DNA of 64,000 nt from Candidatus Eisenbacteria bacterium (lineage in GTDB: Bacteria; Eisenbacteria; RBG-16-71-46; CAIMUX01; JAHJDP01), in contig JAHJDP010000084.1 in the NCBI GenBank assembly GCA_018831195.1, forward strand, positions 1 through 64,000, in the 5' to 3' direction. The position numbers and the translations under genes are program-made. Below, in pieces: positions 8,001-15,543 of this stretch (its first letter is position 1; each line of letters starts with the position of its first letter). The notes under the pieces are model-generated. The model ran no database searches. It was not told where the DNA came from and saw only the letters and a program-made list of their open reading frames with translations.

Positions 8001-9296
8001 CTGCGGTCCGGTCTCCCCAATCTTGAAATCCGCCGCGGGCGGGTTTTGTTAAACACACCCGGGCAGCGGCAGGAGAAATGGATCAGCCGGGCCGAGCTGG
8101 AGGTCAGCCCGGATCAGGCGGGGCTGACACCCTTCGGCATCCGGCGCTTATGGCTCCGCGCTTTTGTTCAACGCAGCGACCGGGAGTGGCGCGGCGGCCG
8201 CAGCGGAGAGGCGGAAGACAGCCTCAACACAGCCACGGAAGGCAAGCGCACCACCGACCATGCTTTTATCCGTCTGAATGGATCGGTGGGGAATCCCTTC
8301 TCCTGGAATCTCGCCTTCGAGGATCGCCGCACGCATCTCCCCGATGAGGATCAGTCTCAAAATCTGCGCCGCTATCAAGAGGTCGATGCGACCTTGCAGA
8401 CACGCCCCCATTCCGCCCTCGACGCCTATCTGCGGTGGGAGTCGCACCGGGATCTTTTCTGGCATCCCGAGGGACGCAGCGGCGGTTTTGATGTGAAGCG
8501 GTTGCTGTTGGGGACGCTGCAACTGTATCCGGGACGTTTGATGGCCGGGCTGTCGCGTCTCTCCTTCCGCTTTGATGTGGGGACGACCGAGACGGAGGAT
8601 GGCGAACCCGGCGTGTCGCTGCCGGGGGGAGGGTCGCTTTTCACCGAAGCGTCCGGCGCTTCTCAAATCCGGCGAACGAGGAGCGGCATGGGTGAGGCGC
8701 GGGTGCAGTTGCTCACCTGGATGCGGCTGGTGGAACGGTGGGAGCAGGAGAAGGATCTGAACCGCCAGGAGGGGCTTGCGACCGAGGGGACGAAGCGGCA
8801 GCTTGAGAGCCGGCTTGAGATGAAACCCAGCGGCGGGAATCTCATGCTCCGCCTCATCGGATCGACGGCGGATGAGGGTTTGACGCAGACGGAGACGCGG
8901 CGGCGTTTCACCGGTCAGTGGGATCAGACCTGGGGCCGGGGATGGCTGACCTATCTCTCGCTCGAGGCCCAGAAGGTGGAGACCGGGGACCGGCAATTGG
9001 GTGAATTGACCCATCTTTATAATCCGACGGCGCGGGTGACCTGGAGACGGTCGCGGTGGCGGCTCGATGCCAGTCTTAGCGGGGGGGTGACCTGGACGCG
9101 CACCAAAGACATTTTTGCCGGAGCGGGTGACGACTGGGAAACCCTTATGAAACAATCGGTTACGTCATCTTTGAGCTTTCATCCCGCCCAGACCCTCGCC
9201 GTCAAAATCCAATATGTCCTGAGCCGTTCGGAGCGGGTGGCGGAGGATTGGGAGACCGATCACGATCTGCGGATCCGGCTCCAGATTCGCGCCTAA
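5010..9296 (+). CDS. Very large exported protein: N-terminal beta-propeller, SprA-like middle, beta-barrel-like C-terminus
   Basis: The 1428-residue protein has a signal peptide (MRRIALCWIILCHLAVLSG region). ATG 5010 lies 2 bases after the DUF362 stop; ATG 5025 (M6) is an equally possible start. Residues about 40-380 contain repeated blades of the kind DDLWLGTDEGLWSYSAETG, DRVWFALDDGIAEY and RYIWAFAGDGIARY, as in two-component-regulator-type propellers. Around 690-810 are GLDANGDGLLDPD and ITVDREQLRADVDYS followed by SVIEVEYLY. These recall segments of SprA-type outer-membrane translocons. From about 830 to the end are many alternating amphipathic strands (RWEFAGNLQAEVEWEKRL, GRGWLTYLSLEAQ) ending LRIRLQIRA, consistent with an outer-membrane barrel. 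The export, propeller and strand pattern are visible; the SprA relation is inference. It could be a surface assembly or secretion component. Confidence 0.6.
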   Translation: MGRPGMRRIALCWIILCHLAVLSGAAAAQITTHPAPQLQTETTAEDLRPRIIASEDRILILTPSALYRFLPASETWTHTSSADGLPAGRLESLSLTDGTIWISSDGVSASDARFDDWKTYKSGEECPGRAVYAVESDGDYAYAATDKGPARFDQYILEWEAMERPGDESWGMARDVAVGEDRVWFALDDGIAEYRKETESFTLYTTLGRLESPAVLALRQTPRYIWAFAGDGIARYDKELQSWTSFETGVDFPDARIHQLTLQGDDLWLGTDEGLWSYSAETGIWRRDQSCDEMPGESVHAFARESNRIWVVTERAYAVYDEATARWIDFTAAVPMPPGAVVEMAWMSETLIYLGSEQIVYGLSQGQDNPNLFTFRSQEVLAAQGSDISNAPRWRAGLDDAGLGLVAPSGKDLHIKGGATIFIEDDDSGPDGGTGLGDLITDTRYDLTLTGRMDSDRTLSGFYDTTDPDNSKYQLTYRGARSDVLRSVSLGEIEQQLFNTRLAPGTGLRGGHARVEMGDRSESTHRRLLTADAWAGKRRTLPGRDVYYGGNRAVDSRIRDTGYVQGMVFPLPEGWTSADLRDAVLYHDDGVAGSDNANTEDRIIAGLSGSWDRLEPFADYIIGSNGGTLILAAPLGGGESLTIVNGAHEADLTGGWLRNRYFITIGPVPGSLAVSISDSTGSLTDPQGESYLSLFGLDANGDGLLDPDHFSPITGLLSFPEPLPFPAEIYADEPVSLYDINVTYQATLNTFRLSHRDLAPGSERITVDREQLRADVDYSMIPASGLFVFFEHILLDDDSVIEVEYLYEVGEGSTASDEGLVVAGQAGFAPDDHLFFGANATRWRDDQARDITTADLNARLEWKDERRFLRVTPELAVSRTTSGEMLNQSDENGTATGAGFQGRYDKVELSGSYRNLGGEYASFEDRRTLLGRLREASELKGRWEFAGNLQAEVEWEKRLSDQIDPEGLIGGASSSGADSSAISRYGEESSLTAGLKLLRSGLPNLEIRRGRVLLNTPGQRQEKWISRAELEVSPDQAGLTPFGIRRLWLRAFVQRSDREWRGGRSGEAEDSLNTATEGKRTTDHAFIRLNGSVGNPFSWNLAFEDRRTHLPDEDQSQNLRRYQEVDATLQTRPHSALDAYLRWESHRDLFWHPEGRSGGFDVKRLLLGTLQLYPGRLMAGLSRLSFRFDVGTTETEDGEPGVSLPGGGSLFTEASGASQIRRTRSGMGEARVQLLTWMRLVERWEQEKDLNRQEGLATEGTKRQLESRLEMKPSGGNLMLRLIGSTADEGLTQTETRRRFTGQWDQTWGRGWLTYLSLEAQKVETGDRQLGELTHLYNPTARVTWRRSRWRLDASLSGGVTWTRTKDIFAGAGDDWETLMKQSVTSSLSFHPAQTLAVKIQYVLSRSERVAEDWETDHDLRIRLQIRA

Positions 9297-9306
9297 CCGT
9301 CGCGCC

Positions 9307-9345
9307 CAGCCGTTGCTCCTGGCCGTTGCGCCTGGCCGTTGCGCC
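9307..9345 (+). repeat. Three tandem 13-bp repeats
   Basis: GCCGTTGCTCCTG, GCCGTTGCGCCTG and GCCGTTGCGCCTC follow head to tail directly after the barrel gene, and a decayed fourth unit may follow. They are non-coding and lie upstream of the promoter-like sequence at 9355-9385. Confidence 0.75.
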
Positions 9346-9354
9346 TCGCTGTCC

Positions 9355-9385
9355 CGTTGCGGTTCGCGGCGCTAGACGGTATAAT
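9355..9385 (+). promoter_or_regulatory. Sigma70-like promoter for the second DUF362 gene
   Basis: TTGCGG (9355-9360), a 19-base spacer and a perfect TATAAT (9380-9385) lie 88 bases before the start at 9474, in an AT-rich patch. The spacer is long, so the -10 box carries most of the weight. It implies the second DUF362 gene can be transcribed apart from the barrel gene. Confidence 0.45.
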
Positions 9386-9473
9386 TATAAAATATGTTTT
9401 GGGGTCCATAGAGCCTGGCCGGTTCACCATACTGCGTCGCGCCATTGTCTTGCCATCGAGGAGGGGGAGCACC

Positions 9474-10856
9474 ATGGAGAACCCCGCGGGGAAGAGGTCT
9501 GGGGAAAAATCTACCGCACAAAAGAAGGATCATTTCGGCCCAAGTCGCCGTGATTTCTTGAAACTCTCCGCCGTCGGAGCTATCGCCGCGGCGGGATCAA
9601 AAGCTTCCGCCAGGGATCTGGTAGAGCTGGGGAAGAAGGCTGTCGCCGGGACCCGCGGGAATGTCATGCCGGGCCGGATCGTCATCTATCACGACCCTGA
9701 ATTCTATTCCGGAGGTCTCGATCAGGATCAGATCGCCGGGGCTGTTCACAGCGGTGTTCAAATGCTGACAGGAATCAGCGACACCGCCGCCGCTTTTGAA
9801 TCGCTTTTCCCCGGTCTTCACAGCGGCTCGACCTTCGCGATCAAGGTCAACTGCATCGGACCCACGGAGTCGAAATGGCAGGTGGCGCGGGGCGTGGTTT
9901 CCGGTCTGTCGCTGATGCTGGGCGGCACCTTCGATGTGAGCCAGGTCGTCATCTATGATGATAACAATATTGTGAATTACGGGTACAATACCGACCGGTT
10001 TACCTTTAATGGGCACGCCGCCGTTATCAGCAGCAACAATAACAACCCCAGCAGCTATTACGTGTATGGCAGCCACCGGCTTTCACAATATATTCTTGAT
10101 TGCGATTACCTGATCAGCATCCCGGTGCTGAAGAGCCACACCGATCCGAATAATCAGATCACACTGGCCTTGAAGAATCATTACGGCTCCTGCTCGCCGG
10201 CGAGCCTCTGCGGCAATATCCCCGGCATGCTGACCCTCAATGCGGATCAGTATGTGAAGCCGAAGACGGCGCTGGTTGTCGCCGATGTGATTGAGGCGAC
10301 CTACAACGGCGGGCCGGGTGAGCCGCCGCAGATCTGGAACACCTTCCCTGAAATGACGCCGAACACCCTCTTCTTCTCAACCGACCCCACGACGAGCGAC
10401 TATTGGGGCCGTGAGTATATCAATACCGAGCGGGCTTCCCACGGCTGGGCGGCTAAACCCTGTACATGGGTCGAGCTCTCTTCCGGATCCCCCTACGAGA
10501 TCGGTGTCAGCGATCCAGGTTCGATGACGGTGATCAACTATGAACCGTCGGATGTCGACAACCCCGCGGGCGTTGTCGGCGGGACCTTCCTGGCGCCGAA
10601 CGTTCCCAATCCATGCCGGAACGGCACGGAACTGCGCTTTCGCCTGGATGAGCCCTCGCGCGTCTCCCTGCAGATCATCTCCACCTCGGGCCGGATGATC
10701 CGCCGTCTCGGCGGGGATGTGCTGCCTGAAGGGCGTCATGTCGTGAAATGGGACGGCCGCGATAGTCAGGGGCGCCGCGTTCCGGCGGGCGTTTACTTCA
10801 CGCGGATGGAAGCGGGACGCATCGTCCGCACGCGCCGGATCGTTGTCGCGAACTGA
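9474..10856 (+). CDS. Tat-exported DUF362 protein with C-terminal sorting-like domain
   Basis: ATG 9474 is chosen because GAGGAGGGGGAG lies just upstream; the frame extends further upstream but reads as non-coding. The product is 460 residues. SRRDFLK at 24-30 is a textbook twin-arginine motif. Next comes a DUF362 core: FAIKVNCIGPTESKWQVARG, CDYLISIPVLKSHTDPNN, LALKNHYGSC and TALVVADVIEATYNGGPG. The last 85 residues form a separate FlgD/type-IX-like domain: APNVPNPCRNGTELRF, SLQIISTSGRMIRRL, VKWDGRD and PAGVYFTRMEAG. Tat signal plus sorting domain implies export in folded form and then delivery to the cell surface. A strong intrinsic terminator begins 24 bases after the stop. Enzymatic function is unknown. 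Confidence 0.8.
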   Translation: MENPAGKRSGEKSTAQKKDHFGPSRRDFLKLSAVGAIAAAGSKASARDLVELGKKAVAGTRGNVMPGRIVIYHDPEFYSGGLDQDQIAGAVHSGVQMLTGISDTAAAFESLFPGLHSGSTFAIKVNCIGPTESKWQVARGVVSGLSLMLGGTFDVSQVVIYDDNNIVNYGYNTDRFTFNGHAAVISSNNNNPSSYYVYGSHRLSQYILDCDYLISIPVLKSHTDPNNQITLALKNHYGSCSPASLCGNIPGMLTLNADQYVKPKTALVVADVIEATYNGGPGEPPQIWNTFPEMTPNTLFFSTDPTTSDYWGREYINTERASHGWAAKPCTWVELSSGSPYEIGVSDPGSMTVINYEPSDVDNPAGVVGGTFLAPNVPNPCRNGTELRFRLDEPSRVSLQIISTSGRMIRRLGGDVLPEGRHVVKWDGRDSQGRRVPAGVYFTRMEAGRIVRTRRIVVAN

Positions 10857-10857
10857 A

Positions 10858-11763
10858 ATGGAACGAAAGCTGTCAAGACGGCCGCCCCCAATATCCGGGG
10901 GCGGTCTTTTTATCGGGATTATTGTCGTGGTGATGATCGCCGCGGCCGGATTCGTCGTTCTTCAAATAGTTGAGTCCGGGAAGCCCGCGGAGATCACATT
11001 AGATACGCCGCTGGAGGAAGCCGGGGAAGGCGACGGGGATATTCTCCTCGAAGCCGACTCCACCTATGTCGTTGAACATTACCTGCCCTGGGATCCTTAT
11101 GTCGTGACGTGGGGTCCCACAAACCTCGATCCGGATCTTCCGCAGACGCGAATCGAGATCACCCTCCAAGACGCCGTCATCGAGGCATCGGTCGATTATC
11201 TCTGTGAAGGCGAGACGAAGGATCTCGACGGCGACGGGAGCGACGAGTTGATCGTTTGGGCTTACAGCGGCGGCGCGCACTGCTGTTCGCAGTATTATAT
11301 TTATACGAGGCATCCCGCCTTTAGGCGGATCGGATCGATCTATACCGGCAACGGCGGCCTGCAGTTTAAGGATCTGGATGGGGACGGGGTGCTGGAGGGT
11401 GTCGGAAATTACGACGGCCTGGCCTATTACGATTGGAGTTATGCCGCGAGTCCCTTCCCGCCGATTATTTTTAAATGGCGGGATGGCGGGTTTGTTGAAG
11501 AGACCAAGGCGTTCCCGGATTTGCTTCGTGAAAGATTAGAAACTTATCTCTACCCCCAACCGGCCGATCCCAACGATCCCGATTACAAGGAGCAGCGGTT
11601 TCCGCGTGTCGGCGCGGTGCTGGCCTATTGCATTTTGCTGGATGAAGAAGAACGCGCCTTTGCGCTGATGAAGAAACTCGATCCGGAAATGATCCCCTGG
11701 ATGCAGGAACATCGCGAAGCGATCCGCGCGCTGATGGCGGGGATGAAAGAACGGGCGGGCTGA
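10858..11763 (+). CDS. Membrane-anchored protein with VCBS/FG-GAP-like repeats
   Basis: ATG 10858 starts 1 base after the preceding stop; a TTG at 10843 is less likely. The product is 301 residues: a basic N-terminus, one transmembrane segment (about 18-40, FIGIIVVVMIAAAGFVVLQI), then an extracytoplasmic domain. Two acidic loops, DLDGDGSDELIVWAYSGGAH and FKDLDGDGVLEGVG, look like calcium-binding FG-GAP/VCBS units. The Cys pair in AHCCSQYY is notable. The C-terminal 80 residues are helical and charged. No ribosome binding site is obvious, and a terminator hairpin lies inside codons 8-19, so the real start could instead be ATG 10933, which would shorten the membrane anchor. Function is unknown; a surface-facing accessory of the DUF362 protein is a guess from position. 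Confidence 0.6.
   Translation: MERKLSRRPPPISGGGLFIGIIVVVMIAAAGFVVLQIVESGKPAEITLDTPLEEAGEGDGDILLEADSTYVVEHYLPWDPYVVTWGPTNLDPDLPQTRIEITLQDAVIEASVDYLCEGETKDLDGDGSDELIVWAYSGGAHCCSQYYIYTRHPAFRRIGSIYTGNGGLQFKDLDGDGVLEGVGNYDGLAYYDWSYAASPFPPIIFKWRDGGFVEETKAFPDLLRERLETYLYPQPADPNDPDYKEQRFPRVGAVLAYCILLDEEERAFALMKKLDPEMIPWMQEHREAIRALMAGMKERAG
10880..10913 (+). terminator. Intrinsic terminator after the second DUF362 gene
   Basis: A 10-bp stem, GGCCGCCCCC (10880-10889) with GGGGGCGGTC (10897-10906) including one G-T pair, has a 7-base loop and is followed by TTTTTAT. It is a strong Rho-independent terminator by appearance. It lies 24 bases past the DUF362 stop and inside the open frame of the next gene, where it encodes Pro-Pro-Pro-Ile-Ser-Gly-Gly-Gly. 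Confidence 0.65.
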
Positions 11764-11835
11764 ACCGTCCTCCAAAGAGTCGATTCGTCACCCGCCCGTT
11801 TCCGAGCTGAAATGTAGAACTTCCAACGCTGCTGC

Positions 11836-11867
11836 GTTACGGCGTTACTACGTTACTGCTTTACTGC
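11836..11867. repeat. Four 8-bp tandem units between convergent genes
   Basis: GTTACGGC, GTTACTAC, GTTACTGC and TTTACTGC run head to tail. They overlap the stop codon of the minus-strand C25 peptidase gene (11863-11861) in the short gap between convergent genes. Confidence 0.65.
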
Positions 11868-14800
11868 ACAACCACCATCTTCCGCGTCTGCTGGTTCTCG
11901 CCCGAGTTCAGAACGTAGAAGAACACACCACTTGAGACGCTGCGGCCGTGATCGCCGCGGCCGTCCCAGACGGCGCTGTAGTTGCCGGCGCCCTGCGCTT
12001 CGTTCACGAGCGTCCGGACCAGGCGGCCCATCGCATCATAAATCTTCAGGGTCGTCGGAACCGGTTTGCCGGCATCGAGCCGGTAGCGAATCGTGGTGGT
12101 CGGATTCGCCGCGTTCGGTGAGTTCTGCCAGAGACGGAAGCCGATCGCCGCGGCCACCGGTTCGTCAATGCCGGAAGATCCGCTGCTGGCGCCGCACAGC
12201 ATGAAGTCATCAACGGCCGCCTCAACCAGCGAGCCGCTGCCTTCATCCGCCGCGGTGAAGCGGAAAATCACCTGATTGGTCATCTCAATGAAGTTCTCGA
12301 GCTGGAAGGTCATTTTGGTCCACTGATTGGCGCTGCTCTGAGTGTGCTCGAGATAGACCCAGTTGGCGCCGTTGTCATCGGAGACCTCAACATCCCACCA
12401 GTCTTCGCCGCCGCCGTTCCCGAGATTGTTGGTGTACCAGCGCCAGTATTCCAGTGTCGCTGATTCAAGACCGGAAAGATCGGCCACGGTCGAGGTGAGT
12501 ACGGTGGCGCCGCCATCGACATCGTAGGTTCCGGCGGCGCTGCCGGCGAGGGGACCGGTGACCCAGCAGTTGACGCCGGGCGCGGGTGTGTGATCATCCC
12601 CCGGTTGTACGGGAGCGCCATTGTACGTTGTTGGTTGAGGATCGGCGCGTTCCCATACGCCGGATGTCGCTGTACTGCTGACCGTCCAGCCCAGATCGAT
12701 TTCAAAGTCATCAAAGAAGGGGGCGATCGGCATGGGGTAATTGTAGAACATCTGGTGCCCCAGAGAAGCCGTCATGTTGAGTGCGATATCGAGCGAGATC
12801 ATCTCAGGGCAAGCCGGATCGATCGTCAGGCTGAATCCTGATAGATCGGCGTCGCCGCCTTCGGGAACATTGGCGACAGAACCCGAACCATCGGTGATAT
12901 CGATGTAGTCGGAGGCGCAGGAGATCAGGCCGTTGATATTCCGGCAGTCCTCGTGACCCGAGTTGGCCAGGTGGAATGTCAGCCCAACCGTCTCGCCCGG
13001 ATCGGCCATGCCGTCCCCGTTGCCCGCGGTATCGTCGATCGAGACATCGATAACCTCAACGATCGGCGCGTCAATGACGAGGCTGAAGGTTCGATCCCAG
13101 TTGTCCTCGCTTGAGGATATATTGATCACGAAATCAATCTGGGTCTGATCCGGCGTATCCCAGCTGACGACGAAGTTGTAATTGTCATCGCACGGCTTGG
13201 TCTGATCCGGATTGATCGTTCCCCAGGTCTCGTAGTCGTCGCTGATCGTCACACCGCGGACCTCAACGAGGGTGCCCGTGACGTTGGTGGCCGCGTCGCT
13301 GCCCATATTCTTGAGGTAGGTGGTGAGGATCACATTCTCACCGGCATCGACCTCGCCGTCCTGATCGCCGGAATAATCGTTAAAGTCGTTCTGATCGACG
13401 ATCAGATAAGGCCCTTCCATCGTCATTACCGGCAGATCGACCATATAGGGGATCTTGTTTTGGCAGGTGACGACGACATGAACACTCGAATAGGCCGCCA
13501 CACTCGAAATGGGGATATTCGAGGTTCCGTCGGCATCGATCATTCCACCGCCCAGCAGAACGCCATCCGCCGAGAAACCGACATAGCTGTGCGGTTCCGC
13601 GATGACGGTGACATACGTGGCGGCGGGAAGAATGTTCGGCGGAAGGGTTATCGCGTTGGCATCCGGCACCCCGAGATAGACCGAGAGGCTGGGATCACCC
13701 ATCAGGTTGTAAATATCCCAGTAATAACCGGTCAGGCTGCTGCCCGCTTCCTCCACAGCCAGGTTGCCGCAGAAGACATGGGAGTCTTGAACGATATACC
13801 ATTGCGGGATCGCCTCGCCGTGATCGTGGAACATCCCGTCATAAGAACCGAGACCGGTCTGTTCATAGGTCGCGCCGCCGGAAACGATGGGGCCGTAGCC
13901 GACGCCGAACCAGTAATCCTCATCCCAGTAGGTGCTCTCCGACGCGCCGATATAACCGATCGCGCCCTTGTTGGGCGCCCTCAACCAGGCCTCGCCGAAA
14001 CAGGTTGTGACCTGGAAGCTGCTGGTGAGACAGCAGTTCCCCACCGCGTGACAATACTCGTGGTCATTACTCAGGCCATTGATATTGGTAATTGTGAAAG
14101 TTGGGTCGGACCAGGATGTCTGACCGCCGTGAGCGGTGTAGTTTATAAATCCGACGCCATCGCTTACATTCTGGATAATCTGAGCATCCGAGGAACCCGA
14201 CTCGGGGTAAAGATAGGTGTGGCTCAGAATGCCGTGGGCGGCGTTGAAGTAATGATTGGTTCCGTAGTTGATCTGCCCGTTCCCGTAGGTCGCGGCATAG
14301 CCGGTGTCATAGCCGGCGATCATCACGACCTCACCAAGGAAGGAGGGATCGGGGAACTCGTGTCGCTCATACTCCAATGTCTTGTCGATGTAAGGCTGCA
14401 ATTCCGTCGAGTTGTTGGCGGAGAAACGGCCATAGTACATTTCGGGGATGTCATCACCCGTGACATCGCAGTAGGGGAGATCGCTGATGCCGGAGAGGCT
14501 GTAGGCCGGGATCTGCCCGGTATCGCCGACAAAAAGAACGAAGGTCGGGGCGGGATTCTCCGAGGCGTACAAGCCGTGGACATAACTCTGTATGGCGGAT
14601 GTCGTGCCGCCGATGGTGTCGGTGTAGCCGACGATCACCTTGAAACCGCGTTCGGTCTGCCACTGGATGAAGGGCTGCAACTGGGTTTCAAACATCCGGG
14701 CGGCCACGATGACATAGGTCACCGGACCCTGGTACTTGTCGGGGAAGGTGTCATGCGTATCATCCCGCGACCCGGCGATTTGATCATAAACGACCTCAAA

Positions 14801-15475
14801 ATAGGGGCTCTGGGTCCGGTCCTTGAGGGCCCGCTCGGCCTCGAGATCGCCGCCGGTGAAGTGGATCGCCAACTTGACATTTTCTTTGACCGTGACCGTT
14901 CCCATTTGGGGATTGTAGGTCACCGGCGCTACTTCGAGACGCCCGATCCGCACCGATCGCATCTGACCTATATCGACCGCCTGGACGAGGTCGAAGCCGA
15001 ACTCCTCGTTGCGGGCGTAGGTCGCCGGATCGTAATGGAAGGGGAGGCTCGCTGGATCCTGGTTCTTCGCGACGCTCGGCTGGGCCGGCAGCAGGGGATT
15101 CAAAATCCCGTAATCGGCGAGCGCAAATTCGCGGGTTTCAAAATCCAATACTTCAACCCACATCCCGGCGCCATACGGGATCTCGAAAAGCTGATTGAGC
15201 ATCGGCAGCTGCGGCTGGCCGAGCTGCTGTGATGAGTGAAAACCGGGGAGCAGAAGCCGGCTGAAGGTTCCCTCCGCAGTCTCCACATCCATTGTGGCGA
15301 GTTCCCCCACGGAGATTTGGAAAGTGAGCTGGTCGTTGGTTTGTTCCAACAACGTCACCCCCGCCGTCTCTTGAGAGAGCTCTATTTTATGTGTCTCACC
15401 CCACGCCGATCCCGCGAAGGCGAGCAGACAGAGCGCGACACACACTACGACGCTGGCACAGATGGCATTCCGCAT
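11861..15475 (-). CDS. Gingipain-like C25 cysteine peptidase with C-terminal sorting-like domain
   Basis: ATG 15475 is chosen: AAAGGA lies upstream and a clean signal peptide (MRNAICASVV to AGSAWG) follows; the longer open frame upstream is not protein-like. The 1204-residue product has a C25-type propeptide (about 30-245), then the caspase-like catalytic domain with VTYVIVAARMFETQLQPFIQ, FVLFVGDTGQIP, His449 in INYTAHGG and Cys481/482 in AVGNCCLTSSF. These are the expected His-Cys dyad. Two Ig-like regions follow (DQDGEVDAGENVIL, GNGDGMADPGETVGL), then a jelly-roll-like segment (about 980-1110). The final 95 residues are a sorting-like domain (NSPNAANPTTTIRYRL, WDGRGDHGRSVSSGVFFYVL). It is likely a secreted, autoprocessed surface protease. 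It lies 68 bases after the DUF362 gene on the same strand, probably cotranscribed. Confidence 0.88.
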   Translation of the reverse strand: MRNAICASVVVCVALCLLAFAGSAWGETHKIELSQETAGVTLLEQTNDQLTFQISVGELATMDVETAEGTFSRLLLPGFHSSQQLGQPQLPMLNQLFEIPYGAGMWVEVLDFETREFALADYGILNPLLPAQPSVAKNQDPASLPFHYDPATYARNEEFGFDLVQAVDIGQMRSVRIGRLEVAPVTYNPQMGTVTVKENVKLAIHFTGGDLEAERALKDRTQSPYFEVVYDQIAGSRDDTHDTFPDKYQGPVTYVIVAARMFETQLQPFIQWQTERGFKVIVGYTDTIGGTTSAIQSYVHGLYASENPAPTFVLFVGDTGQIPAYSLSGISDLPYCDVTGDDIPEMYYGRFSANNSTELQPYIDKTLEYERHEFPDPSFLGEVVMIAGYDTGYAATYGNGQINYGTNHYFNAAHGILSHTYLYPESGSSDAQIIQNVSDGVGFINYTAHGGQTSWSDPTFTITNINGLSNDHEYCHAVGNCCLTSSFQVTTCFGEAWLRAPNKGAIGYIGASESTYWDEDYWFGVGYGPIVSGGATYEQTGLGSYDGMFHDHGEAIPQWYIVQDSHVFCGNLAVEEAGSSLTGYYWDIYNLMGDPSLSVYLGVPDANAITLPPNILPAATYVTVIAEPHSYVGFSADGVLLGGGMIDADGTSNIPISSVAAYSSVHVVVTCQNKIPYMVDLPVMTMEGPYLIVDQNDFNDYSGDQDGEVDAGENVILTTYLKNMGSDAATNVTGTLVEVRGVTISDDYETWGTINPDQTKPCDDNYNFVVSWDTPDQTQIDFVINISSSEDNWDRTFSLVIDAPIVEVIDVSIDDTAGNGDGMADPGETVGLTFHLANSGHEDCRNINGLISCASDYIDITDGSGSVANVPEGGDADLSGFSLTIDPACPEMISLDIALNMTASLGHQMFYNYPMPIAPFFDDFEIDLGWTVSSTATSGVWERADPQPTTYNGAPVQPGDDHTPAPGVNCWVTGPLAGSAAGTYDVDGGATVLTSTVADLSGLESATLEYWRWYTNNLGNGGGEDWWDVEVSDDNGANWVYLEHTQSSANQWTKMTFQLENFIEMTNQVIFRFTAADEGSGSLVEAAVDDFMLCGASSGSSGIDEPVAAAIGFRLWQNSPNAANPTTTIRYRLDAGKPVPTTLKIYDAMGRLVRTLVNEAQGAGNYSAVWDGRGDHGRSVSSGVFFYVLNSGENQQTRKMVVVQ

Positions 15476-15543
15476 GATTCGTCCTTTCCCATGACTGAGC
15501 GGGTCCCCGCCTGGGTTCCCGCGGTCAGATCCCCTTGAAGGAG

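Noticed and set aside
13460-15232. 590-codon plus-strand frame opposite the C25 peptidase gene
   Set aside because: It is a shadow of the minus-strand gene, whose protein has catalytic motifs and a signal peptide; the plus-strand product is low-complexity and motif-free.
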